Shown: piece after piece, positions 9,081-18,998 of the stretch
Numbering within the stretch: the first letter of the stretch is position 1
How the letters are laid out: the number at the start of each line of letters is the position of its first letter
Assembly (NCBI RefSeq): GCF_001425835.1
Contig: NZ_LMDP01000001.1
Location: 1,607,838-1,671,837, forward strand
Source of the DNA: Afipia sp. Root123D2
GTDB taxonomy: Bacteria > Pseudomonadota > Alphaproteobacteria > Rhizobiales > Xanthobacteraceae
Reading direction: 5' to 3'
DNA: 64,000 nucleotides
The notes under the pieces: generated by a model
Seen by the model: the letters and a program-made list of their open reading frames with translations, nothing else
Databases searched by the model: none
Told to the model about the DNA's origin: nothing
Translations under genes and position numbers: made by a program

Positions 9081-10436
9081 ATGTTCGACAAGATCCTGAT
9101 AGCCAATCGCGGCGAGATCGCCCTGCGCGTATTGCGGGCCTGCAAGGAATTGGGCATTGCGACGGTCGCCGTCCATTCGACAGCCGACGCAAACGCCATG
9201 CATGTGCGGCTCGCAGACGAAAGCGTCTGCATCGGGCCACCGCCCTCCAAGGACAGCTATCTCAACATCCCGGCGCTGCTCGCAGCCTGCGAGATCACTG
9301 GCGCCGACGCGGTCCATCCGGGCTACGGCTTTCTGTCGGAGAACGCGCGGTTCGCGGAAATCCTGGCCGATCACAATCTGAGTTTTATCGGCCCGAAGGC
9401 TGAACATATCCGCCTGATGGGCGACAAGATCGAAGCTAAAAAGACCGCCATTCGCCTTGGTATTCCGGTGGTGCCCGGCTCCGAAGGCGCTGTCGGCGAA
9501 GGCGACGATGCCATGGCGATCGCCAAGAAGATCGGGTTTCCGGTTCTGGTGAAAGCGGCCGCCGGCGGCGGTGGGCGCGGCATGAAGGTCGCACCGACAG
9601 AGGCCGACCTGCTGCTGGCGTTGTCCACCGCGAGCAATGAAGCCAAGTCGGCATTTGGCGACGGTTCGGTTTATCTCGAGAAGTATCTCGGCAAGCCGCG
9701 TCACATCGAAATCCAGATTCTCGGGGACGGCCGCGGCGGCGCCATCCATCTCGGCGAGCGCGACTGCTCGCTGCAGCGTCGCCATCAGAAAGTGTGGGAG
9801 GAAGGCCCCTCGCCGATCCTCTCGCCGCAGGCACGCGCCCGGATCGGCGAGATCTGCGCCAAGGCCATGCGCGAGATGAAGTATCTCGGCGTCGGCACCA
9901 TCGAATTCCTCTACGAGGACGGCGAATTCTATTTCATCGAAATGAACACCCGCATCCAGGTCGAGCATCCGGTCACCGAAATGATCACCGGCATCGACCT
10001 CGTTCTCGAGCAAATCCGCGTCGCGGCCGGCGGGGAACTGCCCTGCACCCAGGATGAGATCGTCATCAACGGTCACGCTATCGAATGCCGCATCAACGCG
10101 GAGAACCCCGTGACCTTCCGGCCGTCGCCCGGCAAGATCACGCAGTATCATCCGCCCGGCGGCTTGGGCGTGCGGATCGATTCCGCTGTCTATCAAGGCT
10201 ACACGATCCCGCCTTATTACGACTCCCTGGTCGGCAAACTGATCGTCCACGGCAAGACTCGCGGTGAATGCCTGATGCGTCTGCGGCGCGCGCTGGACGA
10301 AGTGGTGGTCGACGGCATCGAAACCACACTGCCGCTGTTCCGCGCTCTGGTTCGGGAACCCAACATCATCGACGGCGATTACCATATTCACTGGCTTGAG
10401 CATTATCTCGCCAGCGGTGACAGCAAGTCTTCGTAA
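9081..10436 (+). CDS. accC: Acetyl-CoA carboxylase, biotin carboxylase subunit
   Basis: A 451-residue ATP-grasp enzyme that carboxylates the biotin on AccB using bicarbonate and ATP. It starts with [16 protein letters not shown], the family hallmark. The glycine-rich ATP loop [12 protein letters not shown] lies around residue 160, and the catalytic [13 protein letters not shown] motif near residue 290. Length and ends match E. coli AccC. It closes the aroQ-accB-accC run; no typical terminator is evident in the 127 nt before the next gene. Confidence 0.97.
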   Translation: MFDKILIANRGEIALRVLRACKELGIATVAVHSTADANAMHVRLADESVCIGPPPSKDSYLNIPALLAACEITGADAVHPGYGFLSENARFAEILADHNLSFIGPKAEHIRLMGDKIEAKKTAIRLGIPVVPGSEGAVGEGDDAMAIAKKIGFPVLVKAAAGGGGRGMKVAPTEADLLLALSTASNEAKSAFGDGSVYLEKYLGKPRHIEIQILGDGRGGAIHLGERDCSLQRRHQKVWEEGPSPILSPQARARIGEICAKAMREMKYLGVGTIEFLYEDGEFYFIEMNTRIQVEHPVTEMITGIDLVLEQIRVAAGGELPCTQDEIVINGHAIECRINAENPVTFRPSPGKITQYHPPGGLGVRIDSAVYQGYTIPPYYDSLVGKLIVHGKTRGECLMRLRRALDEVVVDGIETTLPLFRALVREPNIIDGDYHIHWLEHYLASGDSKSS

Positions 10437-10563
10437 GTATTGCCAAAAATGTCGCTCCTTATGTCCGGTTGGGACTTTTGGGATCTGGCCAGCTGAAGTA
10501 CAGTCGGCCTCTCGGGAGGCTTAATTTGCGTTTTCTGCCAGTACCTTATCGCAAGGAAACGAC

Positions 10564-12114
10564 GTGACGGCTGATGCTGCGCGTCGGCGCGCCATTTGGC
10601 AAATCGCACTCCTGTCGGCATCGCTGCTGGTGCTGATCGTGATCAGCGCTGCATCGGTCTACATGGTCGAGCGAACACGCTCGGACTCCGCTCGGGCACT
10701 TCACAGCGCAGAAGTCGAAAACCAGATCTCCCTGGCGCAACTTCAGATGCGGCGGGCTGAAAGCGCCATTCGCGGTTATGCGCTGACAGCAGATGAGAGT
10801 TTCGTCGCCGACTTCGACGAAGCCGACAAGCAAATCGGCCCGACCCTCGGGGCCCTCGGTAAACTTACAATCGACAATCCAGTCCAGCAGCGCGCGTTCA
10901 AACAAATGGAACCGCTGACTAACCAACGCTTCGCCGAATTTCGCACTGCCCGAGATCTCGTTCGCGACGGCAAGATCGAGGATGCGCGACAATACCTCAA
11001 GAGCAGTTCGGGCCGTGAGCAGATGGACCGGATTCGCAATGTCGCGAGCAAGATGCGTAAGGAAGAAGGCCGGCTTTTCCGGCTGCGGACAGAAGCGGCA
11101 GACGATAGCCAGTCGCTCGCGGCGATTGTAACAACGACCGGCGCTGGCCTCGTCATTGCGCTGGCCGGCGTTTCGATTTTCCTTGTCCGCCGGTCATCAC
11201 AGGCGCGCGACGACGCCGAACAATTGCTGCGCGACATCAACGTGAATCTCGAAACGGCGGTCGACGAACGCACTGCGGACCTGCGCGAAGCCAACGAAGA
11301 GATTCAACGCTTCGCCTATATCGTCAGTCACGACCTGCGTTCACCGCTGGTGAATATCATGGGCTTCACCAGCGAGTTGGAGGAGTTGCGATCGGATATT
11401 TTCGGCCGTATCGCTCGCTACAGCCGCGCCGCGAGCGGTGCACCCATGCCTCCTCCGCCGGTCTCCGATCAGGCGACGCCGTCCGATTCCGTCGAACTGG
11501 CCGAAGAAGACAAGAAACTTTCCGAGGAATTTTCCGAAGCTCTCGATTTCATCAAATCCTCGATCGGGAAGATGGACCGCCTGATCAGCGCCATCCTCAA
11601 TTTGACCCGCGAGGGACGGCGGGAATTCAACCCGGTCAGGATCGACACGCGCGAACTGGTTGAAGGAATTATCTCGACTGTTGCTCACCAAGCCTCTGAA
11701 GCGGATGCGCAAATCCGGGTCGAGCCGCTCCCGGAGATCGTCAGCGACCGGCTTTCGATGGAACAAATCTTCTCCAACTTGATTGAAAATGCCCTGAAGT
11801 ATCTCAAACCCGGGGTTCCGGGCGATATCGCGATCAGCGGGCGCAACAAGCTTGGGTTCGTGATATTCGATATCACTGACAACGGCCGCGGTATCGACGA
11901 GAAGGATCATCAGCGCATTTTCGATCTCTTCCGGCGCGCGGGAACCCAAGACAAGCCCGGGCAAGGAATAGGCTTGGCGCATGTGCGCGCACTGGTCCGC
12001 AGAATGGGCGGGACGATTACCGTCTCGTCAGAGCTCGGCAAAGGAAGCACGTTCACCATCGCATTGCCGGCGCGGTGGACAATGTCACGACAAGGAAAGC
12101 AACAAAATGGGTAA
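10564..12114 (+). CDS. Membrane histidine kinase with CHASE3-like sensor
   Basis: A 516-residue sensor kinase starting with GTG at 10564. TM1 is about 12-34 and TM2 about 186-208, enclosing a helical periplasmic CHASE3-like domain with the repeated IRGYALTADESF pattern. The DHp phospho-acceptor is H256 (YIVSHDLRSPLVN). The ATPase domain has the N-box (IFSNLIENALKYL), G1 (DNGRGIDEKD) and G2 (GQGIGLAHVR) motifs. Between the two DHp helices lies an insert of roughly 60 residues with a Pro-rich segment (GAPMPPPPVSDQ), longer than usual. The stop codon overlaps the next response-regulator gene by 8 nt, so they are probably partners. The signal sensed is unknown. Confidence 0.88.
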   Translation: MTADAARRRAIWQIALLSASLLVLIVISAASVYMVERTRSDSARALHSAEVENQISLAQLQMRRAESAIRGYALTADESFVADFDEADKQIGPTLGALGKLTIDNPVQQRAFKQMEPLTNQRFAEFRTARDLVRDGKIEDARQYLKSSSGREQMDRIRNVASKMRKEEGRLFRLRTEAADDSQSLAAIVTTTGAGLVIALAGVSIFLVRRSSQARDDAEQLLRDINVNLETAVDERTADLREANEEIQRFAYIVSHDLRSPLVNIMGFTSELEELRSDIFGRIARYSRAASGAPMPPPPVSDQATPSDSVELAEEDKKLSEEFSEALDFIKSSIGKMDRLISAILNLTREGRREFNPVRIDTRELVEGIISTVAHQASEADAQIRVEPLPEIVSDRLSMEQIFSNLIENALKYLKPGVPGDIAISGRNKLGFVIFDITDNGRGIDEKDHQRIFDLFRRAGTQDKPGQGIGLAHVRALVRRMGGTITVSSELGKGSTFTIALPARWTMSRQGKQQNG

Positions 12115-12547
12115 TCCGGTAAAAATCATCATGATCGAGGACGACGAGGGACATGCGCGGTTGATCGAGCGCAACATCCGTCGCTCGGGCGTGAACAACG
12201 AGATCATCCCGTTCTTGAACGGCACCGAGGCCGTGAATTACCTGTTCGGCACCGACGGCAGCGGCCTCGCGCACAAGGATCAGGCCCTGCTGATCCTGCT
12301 CGATTTGAACCTGCCCGACATGACCGGCATCGACATCCTCAAGCGGGTCAAGGAAAACGCGCATCTGAAGTACACGCCAGTCGTCGTCCTTACGACGACT
12401 GATGATGCCCAGGAGATCAAGCGCTGTTACGAACTCGGTTGTAACGTCTACATCACCAAGCCCGTGAACTACGAGAATTTCGCCAACGCCATTCGACAGC
12501 TCGGCCTGTTCTTTTCCGTAATCCAGGTGCCTCAAGCCGCCTCATGA
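12107..12547 (+). CDS. Single-domain response regulator (Rcp1-like)
   Basis: A 146-residue stand-alone receiver domain with no output domain. The acidic pocket is IEDDEGH, the phosphorylated Asp is D66 in LLDLNLPDM, and the conserved Thr and Lys are in VVLTTTDD and ITKPVNY. The extended loop between beta-3 and the Asp (FGTDGSGLAHKDQA) is typical of the Rcp1 type paired with CHASE3 or phytochrome kinases. The ATG at 12107 overlaps the kinase stop, and its own stop overlaps the following gene by ATGA, indicating tight translational coupling. It probably relays phosphate from the upstream kinase. Confidence 0.88.
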   Translation: MGNPVKIIMIEDDEGHARLIERNIRRSGVNNEIIPFLNGTEAVNYLFGTDGSGLAHKDQALLILLDLNLPDMTGIDILKRVKENAHLKYTPVVVLTTTDDAQEIKRCYELGCNVYITKPVNYENFANAIRQLGLFFSVIQVPQAAS

Positions 12548-13632
12548 CCCAACCCATCCCGACAATCCTTTACATAGACGACGACGCCACGCTTGCGCGG
12601 CTCGTCGAGCGCGGATTGAAACGACTCGGGTTCAATGTCGTCCATGCCGCTGACGGCGAAAGCGGGATCGCACGGCTCGCTGCGGGCAACATTGATATTG
12701 TTGCGCTCGACCAGCACATGCCTGGCCTCGACGGGCTGGAGACGCTCGAAAAAATCCACGCGATGCCGTCCTCGCCTCCGGTCGTGTTCGTCACCGCGTC
12801 GCAGGACAGCAAGATCGCCATCACCGCCCTCAAGGCCGGCGCGGCCGACTATCTCGTCAAGGACACGCAGGGTGATTTTATTGCCCTGCTCGGCGTCGCC
12901 GCGACCGGCGCTCTCGAACAGGCCCGCGTCCGCAAGGCGCGCGACGACGCCGAGGCTGAAGTCCACGCATCGCGTGACCGCTATGCCGCGCTTGCCGCCG
13001 AGCGCGAGGTTTTGCTGCGCGAAGTCAATCACCGCGTCGGCAATAGCCTCCAGATCATCGCATCCCTCCTCCATCTTCAGGCCAATTCGACCAACGACGA
13101 CGACATCAAGGCAGCGCTGACCAACGCAATGGGGCGCGTCGCCGCCGTCGCCCAGGTCCATCGCCGCCTTTACACGTCGCATGACCTCAAGAGCGTCATG
13201 CTGAACCAGTATCTCGAAGCGTTGCTCGAAGACCTGCGGCGCTCTGCGGAAGGCAACCGGATGTCACGGCTGACGCTCTCGGCCGAAACCATCGAGATCG
13301 ACCCAGATCGCGCGGTCGCGATCGGCATCATCGTCAACGAGCTGGTGATGAATGCCGTCAAGTATGCGTATCCGGACGGTGCGGGCGCCATTCACGTCGT
13401 CCTGCGCAGTGAGGGGGACGATCTCGATCTGTCGATTTCCGATGATGGTGTCGGCCTGCAAGCCAAGCAGGATCCGCGATCGACGGGCATGGGGCAACGG
13501 ATCGTCGGCGCGATGGCAACGAAACTGGAAGCCAGTATCGAACGCGATCCCGCCCATTCCGGCACGCGTATCTCGCTGAGATTCCGCCGGACGGCGGCCG
13601 CGCCGGCAAAGCCGGTGGCCGCCAACGCATAG
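12544..13632 (+). CDS. Response regulator / HisKA_2-type histidine kinase hybrid
   Basis: A 362-residue protein with an N-terminal receiver domain (acidic IDDDA, phospho-Asp D56 in ALDQHMPG, Lys in YLVKD). A short coiled coil follows (about 125-155), then a HisKA_2-type kinase with H163 in REVNHRVGNSLQI. The ATPase domain has the Asn in IVNELVMNAVKYAYP. Such proteins are cytoplasmic soluble kinases controlled by their receiver; related ones take part in the alphaproteobacterial general stress response, though no PhyR or NepR is present here. The start codon overlaps the upstream receiver gene, so the three genes form one signalling operon. Confidence 0.87.
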   Translation: MTQPIPTILYIDDDATLARLVERGLKRLGFNVVHAADGESGIARLAAGNIDIVALDQHMPGLDGLETLEKIHAMPSSPPVVFVTASQDSKIAITALKAGAADYLVKDTQGDFIALLGVAATGALEQARVRKARDDAEAEVHASRDRYAALAAEREVLLREVNHRVGNSLQIIASLLHLQANSTNDDDIKAALTNAMGRVAAVAQVHRRLYTSHDLKSVMLNQYLEALLEDLRRSAEGNRMSRLTLSAETIEIDPDRAVAIGIIVNELVMNAVKYAYPDGAGAIHVVLRSEGDDLDLSISDDGVGLQAKQDPRSTGMGQRIVGAMATKLEASIERDPAHSGTRISLRFRRTAAAPAKPVAANA

Positions 13633-13674
13633 TCCACCAGTCGCGCCGCCCCGTCGCACCTGCTATCATGCGTT

Positions 13675-14343
13675 ATGAGCTCCCGGGATTCCGCGTCATC
13701 CGAGATCACACCGGACATACTGCTGCGTGCCTACGCCTGCGGCATTTTTCCAATGGCTGAAAGCGCCGATGATCCGACGATATTCTGGGTCGAGCCGGAG
13801 CAGCGCGGCGTCATCCCACTCCGGGGATTCCGGATTTCCTCACGGTTGGCGCGAACGGTCCGCTCGGACATCTTCCGCGTCACCGTCAACACCGTGTTCA
13901 AGCAAACCATCGATGGCTGCGCTGCACCGCAAGTGGGCCGCGAGGACACCTGGATCAACCGGCGGATTCGCGATCTCTATTCATCGCTGCACGACATCGG
14001 GCATTGTCATAGCGTCGAGGCCTGGGACGGCGACGAACTCGTCGGTGGGCTTTATGGCGTGACGCTGGGCAGCGCCTTTTTCGGCGAAAGCATGTTTCAC
14101 CGTGCGCGCGACGCCTCGAAGGTTGCGCTCGTGCATCTCGTGGCACGATTGGTCGCCGGCGGATTCATATTGCTCGATACGCAATACGTGACTGAACACC
14201 TACGCACTTTCGGCGCTGTCGAAGTGCCGCGTACGCGCTATCGCAAACTGCTCGACGGTGCCATCGGCGTCGACGCGGATTTCCTTTCGTTGCCCCAATC
14301 CGTCAGCGGCGCTGACGCATTGGACATCATCGCCCGCGCCTGA
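13675..14343 (+). CDS. aat: Leucyl/phenylalanyl-tRNA--protein transferase
   Basis: A 222-residue enzyme that transfers Leu or Phe from aminoacyl-tRNA to proteins with N-terminal Arg or Lys, marking them for ClpS/ClpAP degradation. The family motifs are seen: [62 protein letters not shown] and [11 protein letters not shown]. Length is normal. It begins 42 nt after the kinase hybrid. The partner adaptor clpS lies much further right at 46720-47025. Confidence 0.95.
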   Translation: MSSRDSASSEITPDILLRAYACGIFPMAESADDPTIFWVEPEQRGVIPLRGFRISSRLARTVRSDIFRVTVNTVFKQTIDGCAAPQVGREDTWINRRIRDLYSSLHDIGHCHSVEAWDGDELVGGLYGVTLGSAFFGESMFHRARDASKVALVHLVARLVAGGFILLDTQYVTEHLRTFGAVEVPRTRYRKLLDGAIGVDADFLSLPQSVSGADALDIIARA

Positions 14344-14402
14344 ACCCACACACGCGTTCGGGCAACCAGTTGGGCGAACGCCCCGACAACATTGTCCTGA
14401 AG

Positions 14403-15296
14403 TTACCGGAATCCCGGGAGCGGTGGCGGAGGCGCGGGAGCGCGAGGCCGCGGTGGCTGTTGCGCCGACTGTTTTTGAGCCGGCGGGCGTTTTTGCTGCG
14501 CGGGCGGCGCAGGTTTAGCGGCGTCATCGGTCGCGATCGTCTTCTCAGGCTCTTTGCAGTCGGTCAGCCAGATATCATAGATCGGATGTTCGACCCCGTG
14601 CAGACCGGGGCTCGCCGCAAACATCCATCCCGAGAAAATGCGCTTCACTTCATTCTGAAGGGTGATCTCGTCAACCTCGACGAACGCATCGGTGTTGGCT
14701 GCTTCGGTCGACGGCCGGGTGTAGCAGGCATCTGGCTTTACCCGCAGCGCGCCGAACTGCACCGTCTCGCCGATCTCGACATCGAACTTGATGATGCGGC
14801 CGGTGATCTTGTCGAGACCGGAGAACACCGCCTGCTTGTTGGCAATCTTTTGCGCCGGCGGCTCGGTTACAACTTCGTCGCCCGGCTGCAGCGTTGCAGG
14901 TGCCGGTGGTGCATTGGCAGGACGTGGCTGCCTCTGTCCTGGCGGCAAGCCGGGCAGCGGATTGGCTCCGGGAGGCGTCGTTACAGCATTCGGCGCACCC
15001 TGGCTCGCGCCCGGTGGCGGCGGCAGCGGCTGGGACTGAACAGCGCCCGGTGGCGGCACACCCTGCCCCGGCGGAGTCGACGGCCGCAACGGCGTCGGCA
15101 ACAGGCGGCCCCGCGGAAGATCGGGCACTTCTTCTTCCTCGTCCGGCTCCTGCACGTCGTCGCGCGGAACAGCAGCCGGCGGCCGCGGTCTGTCGGAAAA
15201 GATGTTGCCGATCTGCGCATGAGCGGGCGTCACAGGCGGCATCAGTGAAGCCGCAAGCGAACCTGCAAAAAGAACTGTGACAACGGTTCGGAACAT
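14403..15296 (-). CDS. DUF2155 domain-containing exported protein
   Basis: ATG 15296 gives a Sec signal peptide (MFRTVVTVLFAGSLAASLMP, cleavage near AHAQ); an open frame upstream has no reason to be included. A Pro/Gly-rich low-complexity linker (about 30-145) precedes a C-terminal DUF2155 domain (about 150-265) with VFSGLDKITGRIIKFDVE, ALRVKPDACYTRPS and RIFSGWMFAASPGLHGVEHPIYDIWLTDC. The tail is again Pro/Gln/Ala-rich. The function is unknown; the family is alphaproteobacterial and usually next to the NDUFA12-like gene, as here. The two are co-directional. Confidence 0.88.
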   Translation of the reverse strand: MFRTVVTVLFAGSLAASLMPPVTPAHAQIGNIFSDRPRPPAAVPRDDVQEPDEEEEVPDLPRGRLLPTPLRPSTPPGQGVPPPGAVQSQPLPPPPGASQGAPNAVTTPPGANPLPGLPPGQRQPRPANAPPAPATLQPGDEVVTEPPAQKIANKQAVFSGLDKITGRIIKFDVEIGETVQFGALRVKPDACYTRPSTEAANTDAFVEVDEITLQNEVKRIFSGWMFAASPGLHGVEHPIYDIWLTDCKEPEKTIATDDAAKPAPPAQQKRPPAQKQSAQQPPRPRAPAPPPPLPGFR

Positions 15297-15436
15297 GTGC
15301 GCGCTATACTCGGCGAATCGGGCTCGCGACATTCTACAGGCTATCGGCCGCGCGCAAGGATCATCGGTTAACACGGCGATTGCGGCGGAGAAAGGGCGTC
15401 ACGCCCGTGAGCGCGGCGCACTCAGGCGCGGAGCGA

Positions 15437-15847
15437 TTACTGGCCCGGAGTCCACGGTTGATAATCACCGGTGGCTTTCGGCCGGCGGCCGCTTGCGAGT
15501 GTCGAGCCGGACGGCCGGTAGGCATCCGGCGTTCCGGTTAGGTTGGGACGGTGAGGCTTCTGCCACTCGCGAGCCACATAGGTCTCGTCGGTCGGCGGCG
15601 TATCCACTGTGTGATGCAGCCAGCCATGCCATGACGGTGGCACGTTGGTGGCTTCCGCATAGCCGTCGTAGATCACCCAGCGACGCTCGAAGCCGAGTGT
15701 CGGATCAATCTTTCCACCGCGCGTCCGGTAGTACTGGTTACCGGCCTCATCGGTGCCCACCAGTTCGCCAAAGCGGCGCGTCCATAGCTGGGTGCCGAAC
15801 GTCGACCCGTTCCACCACGTGAAAAACCTGAGAAAAAACAACTTCAT
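15437..15847 (-). CDS. NDUFA12-family NADH:ubiquinone oxidoreductase accessory subunit
   Basis: A 136-residue homolog of mitochondrial complex I subunit NDUFA12 (B17.2), an accessory subunit that binds near the hydrophilic arm. Family hallmarks are MKLFFLRFFTWWNGSTFGTQ, RRFGELVGTDEAGNQYYRT, RRWVIYDGYAEATNVPPSWH and GWLHHTVDTPP, ending in the Pro-rich YQPWTPGQ tail. The start is taken at 15847 (MKLFF); ATG 15856 (MSAMKL) is an alternative. It is divergent from the MscS gene across about 150 nt and sits upstream of the DUF2155 gene, a recurrent alphaproteobacterial pair. Confidence 0.92.
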   Translation of the reverse strand: MKLFFLRFFTWWNGSTFGTQLWTRRFGELVGTDEAGNQYYRTRGGKIDPTLGFERRWVIYDGYAEATNVPPSWHGWLHHTVDTPPTDETYVAREWQKPHRPNLTGTPDAYRPSGSTLASGRRPKATGDYQPWTPGQ

Positions 15848-15999
15848 GGCCGACATCCAATGGGCAGCGAGGGAACCCCGGTTGCGCGAATCTAGATGAC
15901 ATTCGCTGGCCCGATTGTCCAGCATCAACAGCGGCTTGGTGCGATGCGTGAACCCATGTCGGCTTAATGCGTTGACCCGGTCTCCACCGGAACCCCGCA

Positions 16000-17193
16000 A
16001 TGATTGAAGCCATCCAGAGCGGTTACCTGCGCCTTATGGCGGTCCTCACTATCCTCCCGAACTGGCTGATCGCAACGGCGCTGGTCGTCGCGGGCCTTCT
16101 GCTCGCCCTACTCGCTCACGCCATCATCGTGCAGACCATGCGCAGGACGCTTGGCGTGCGGCACCCGCGCATCCGCGCCCTGCTGACCAACAGCAAGGGG
16201 CCGCTCCGCCTCGGCCTGATGGTCCTTGCGCTGTCATTCGTCGTGCGTATCGCCCCCATCAGCGACAACGCCGCGGCGACCCTCAGTGGCATTCTCAACG
16301 TCGCCTTCATCGCATTGCTGGGATGGGTGGCGCTGACCGCGGTTCAGATTTCATCGCAAATCTATCTGCGGCAATTCCGGCTCGACACAGAGGACAACCT
16401 GCTGGCGCGCAAGCACGTTACGCAGGTGCGAATTCTGAAGCGGGCGATCGATGTTCTGATCGTCATCATGACATTCGGCGCAGCGTTGATGAGCTTTGAA
16501 GCGGTCCGGCAATACGGCGTCAGCCTGTTCGCCTCGGCCGGTGTTGCCGGTTTGGCCATCGGTCTGGCAGCGCGCCCTCTGCTGTCCAATCTGATCGCCG
16601 GCATCCAGATCGCGGTAACGCAACCGATCCGGCTCGACGATGTCGTCATCGTTGAGGGCGAGTACGGAACGGTTGAGGAAATCACGACGACCTATGTCGT
16701 GATCAAGTTATGGGACTGGCGGCGAATGGTCGTTCCGCTGAGCCATTTCATCGAAAAGCCTTTCCAGAATTGGACGCGCGAGACGTCCGCGTTGATCGGC
16801 TCGGTTTTCCTCTATGTGGACTACAGCGTTCCTACGGAAAAACTGCGTGAAAAACTCATGGAGATTGTGCGGGCTTCACCGCTGTGGGACGGACGCGTCG
16901 TCGCCCTTCAGGTCAGTGACACCAAGGACCGCACCGTCGAACTCCGCGCGCTCGTCAGTGCGGGAAGCGCGCCCGCAACATGGGACCTGCGATGTGAGGT
17001 GCGCGAGAAGCTGATCGCTTATCTCCAACAGGATTATCCGGAAGCGTTGCCGCGAACCCGGCACGAGGCCGTTGGCGTTGTCCAACCGCGCTCCGGGAGT
17101 GATCAGCCTAGCCTTGTGCCCACCGATCAAGATATCCGGGCCGATGCCGGACACAGTCAGCTTTCCGAATGGAACCGCCCCACAAGCGCCTGA
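16000..17193 (+). CDS. MscS-family mechanosensitive ion channel
   Basis: A 397-residue inner-membrane protein. Hydrophobic segments occur at about 20-46, 66-86 and 95-115, with another pair around 145-195. The pore-lining helix follows the MscS pattern of Gly/Ala packing (SLFASAGVAGLAIGLAARPLLSNLIAGIQIA), then the beta domain RLDDVVIVEGEYGTVEEITTTYVVIK and the RRMVVPLSHF motif. It probably releases solutes during hypo-osmotic shock. The C-terminal 40 residues are not conserved-looking. No operon partner is evident. Confidence 0.9.
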   Translation: MIEAIQSGYLRLMAVLTILPNWLIATALVVAGLLLALLAHAIIVQTMRRTLGVRHPRIRALLTNSKGPLRLGLMVLALSFVVRIAPISDNAAATLSGILNVAFIALLGWVALTAVQISSQIYLRQFRLDTEDNLLARKHVTQVRILKRAIDVLIVIMTFGAALMSFEAVRQYGVSLFASAGVAGLAIGLAARPLLSNLIAGIQIAVTQPIRLDDVVIVEGEYGTVEEITTTYVVIKLWDWRRMVVPLSHFIEKPFQNWTRETSALIGSVFLYVDYSVPTEKLREKLMEIVRASPLWDGRVVALQVSDTKDRTVELRALVSAGSAPATWDLRCEVREKLIAYLQQDYPEALPRTRHEAVGVVQPRSGSDQPSLVPTDQDIRADAGHSQLSEWNRPTSA

Positions 17194-17294
17194 ATCACAA
17201 TCGAAATTATACGGGTTTCAAAAATGGAACGCGTTGGCTCGCCATGCGTTTTCTTTAGTCAATTCCATTTCTGACGTGAATCTGGAGTTCCCCA

Positions 17295-17732
17295 ATGATG
17301 AGTTTCAAGAAGAGTTGCGCGGTCGCTGCTCTCTCGCTGGCGCTGCCGTTAGTGTTGACCTCGACCGGCAATGCCCTGCCCGCAGCCTCCTCGCTTGCGC
17401 TGTCCACCTCGGCGGCAACCACGGCCGCTGACGGGGTCACGCAGGTACGCTGGCGTGGACGCGGCGGTTGGCACGGCGGTTACGGATATCGCCGCGGATG
17501 GGGCGGCGCAGGCGTCGGTGTCGGCATCGCCTCGGGCCTCTTGCTCGGTGGCGCCTTGGCCGCAGGCGCAGCCCAGCCGTATTACGGTCCGGGCTATTAC
17601 TATGGGCCGCGTTACGCTCCCGCGCCGGCTTATGACGATTCCGTTGCCTACTGCATGCAGCGCTACAGGTCTTACGACCCGGCGTCGGGCACCTATCTGA
17701 ATTACGACGGTAATCGCTATCCTTGCCCGTAA
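17295..17732 (+). CDS. BA14K-like exported protein
   Basis: A 145-residue small exported protein. The signal peptide (FKKSCAVAALSLALPLVL) is followed by a Gly/Arg/Trp-rich stretch (RGRGGWHGGYGYRRGWGG), a hydrophobic Gly/Ala segment (about 75-97) and a Tyr/Pro-rich region. The end carries the BA14K signature, SYDPASGTYLNYDGNRYPCP. BA14K proteins were named from a Brucella immunoreactive lectin-like antigen; the role in free-living relatives is unknown. Starts at 17295 and 17298 are equally possible. A strong terminator lies 24 nt after the stop. Confidence 0.88.
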   Translation: MMSFKKSCAVAALSLALPLVLTSTGNALPAASSLALSTSAATTAADGVTQVRWRGRGGWHGGYGYRRGWGGAGVGVGIASGLLLGGALAAGAAQPYYGPGYYYGPRYAPAPAYDDSVAYCMQRYRSYDPASGTYLNYDGNRYPCP

Positions 17733-17756
17733 AACCTGGCGAACGATCTGACATCG

Positions 17757-17786
17757 AAACGGCGGCGCTTTGAAGCGCCGCCGTTT
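17757..17786 (+). terminator. Rho-independent terminator after BA14K gene
   Basis: A 12-bp stem (AAACGGCGGCGC at 17757-17768 with GCGCCGCCGTTT at 17775-17786, loop TTTGAA) ends in a T run. The convergent EamA gene ends at 17806, so it may work in both directions. Confidence 0.9.
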
Positions 17787-17805
17787 TTGTAATGAGAAGA
17801 CTTCG

Positions 17806-18750
17806 TCAGGATCGCGTCGCGAGCATGACGCCCGCGATGATGAAAACGAGCGCCGCGATCTGTCCCGGCCCCAGCGGTTCGCCGAGCGTTATGGCTGACG
17901 CGACGACGCCGATCACCGGGACAAGCGTCGTTCCGATTGCCGCCACCGATGCCGGAAGCCGCTCGAGCGCGGCAAACCAGCAAACATAGGCGACGCAAAA
18001 CTGCATCAGGACTGAATAAGCGAACAGCCACCAGCCGAGCGGCGTCAGCGCCGAAATATGGGGCGACTCGAATATCAATCCGGCGATCGCGACCGGCAGA
18101 CAGCCGATGCCCACTTGCCACGCCGCGGCGGCCAACGGCGGCAGCGACAGCGGCGCGCGTTTTGCGATCACCGTGCCGAGAGCGAATGCGAAGGCGCCGA
18201 CCAGCGCCAGCACAATACCCGGCAACTTTTCCATGCTCGCGGCGATCCCGCTGCCGCCCATCAATGCCACCAGTCCCGCCAGCGCCATGAGCAACGCGAT
18301 CACCCGCACCAAGGAAATGCGCTCGCCGAGGATCGGCCACGCCAGCACCGACGCCCAAACCGGCATGGTGTAGGCCAGCACCGCTGCTTCGCTCGCCGGC
18401 AGCCACACCAATGCAAGGCCCATCAGCGCCATCCATGAGGTGACGTTAAGGACCGACAGCATGATCAGCCGTGGCCACTGGCCCGGCGGCACCTTGAGTT
18501 TCTGCTTAAAGGCAACGGCGATGCCGGCGATGAGAAAGGCGCCGATCACGCCGGTGCCGCCTCGGAGACTGAGCGGCGGCAGTTCATCAAGAAGGCGCTT
18601 GGTCACCGGCCAGTTCAATCCCCAGCCGACCGAGGTCGTCAGAAGGAACAGCAGGCCCGGCAAGCGGGATCGCGGCGCGGGCGCGCCGGACGACACCGTG
18701 GAAATCGATTCGGCAAGCGATCCGGCTTCAACAGGCTTGTTCAAAGGCAT
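17806..18750 (-). CDS. EamA-family (DMT) permease
   Basis: About 314 residues with ten hydrophobic segments arranged as two EamA repeats (first about 32-160, second about 170-305). Typical motifs are LPPLSLRGGTGVIGAFLIAG, the end-of-repeat PVWASVLAWPILGERIS, and in the second half TTLVPVIGVVASAITLGEPL. These drug/metabolite transporters export amino acids or metabolites; the substrate cannot be told. ATG 18750 (MPLNKPVEAG) is preferred over an in-frame ATG at 18810 because the upstream extension is hydrophobic and poorly positioned. Confidence 0.87.
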   Translation of the reverse strand: MPLNKPVEAGSLAESISTVSSGAPAPRSRLPGLLFLLTTSVGWGLNWPVTKRLLDELPPLSLRGGTGVIGAFLIAGIAVAFKQKLKVPPGQWPRLIMLSVLNVTSWMALMGLALVWLPASEAAVLAYTMPVWASVLAWPILGERISLVRVIALLMALAGLVALMGGSGIAASMEKLPGIVLALVGAFAFALGTVIAKRAPLSLPPLAAAAWQVGIGCLPVAIAGLIFESPHISALTPLGWWLFAYSVLMQFCVAYVCWFAALERLPASVAAIGTTLVPVIGVVASAITLGEPLGPGQIAALVFIIAGVMLATRS

Positions 18751-18998
18751 TCTCCCGGACCCGGCATCCCCGAACATGTGGATGACGGGGAGAAAGATCA
18801 CGCGGAACACCGATGATCCACCCGAAAAGAGATGATGACGTGCATACCCGTGCAGCGTTTTGGGACCATCCGGAAAGAAAGTGGGAAGGAACTGGCGGCG
18901 ACCCGCAATCGGGCTTTGGATTCAGCAAGGACTCACCGATACTTCCCGCACTGCGAGCCATACCGGCGTTGACTTGTCCCGCTGGAAATCCGCATTTT

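Noticed and set aside
9069..10403. 444-codon frame antisense to accC
   Set aside because: It is a shadow of the high-GC accC gene, without domains or ribosome site.
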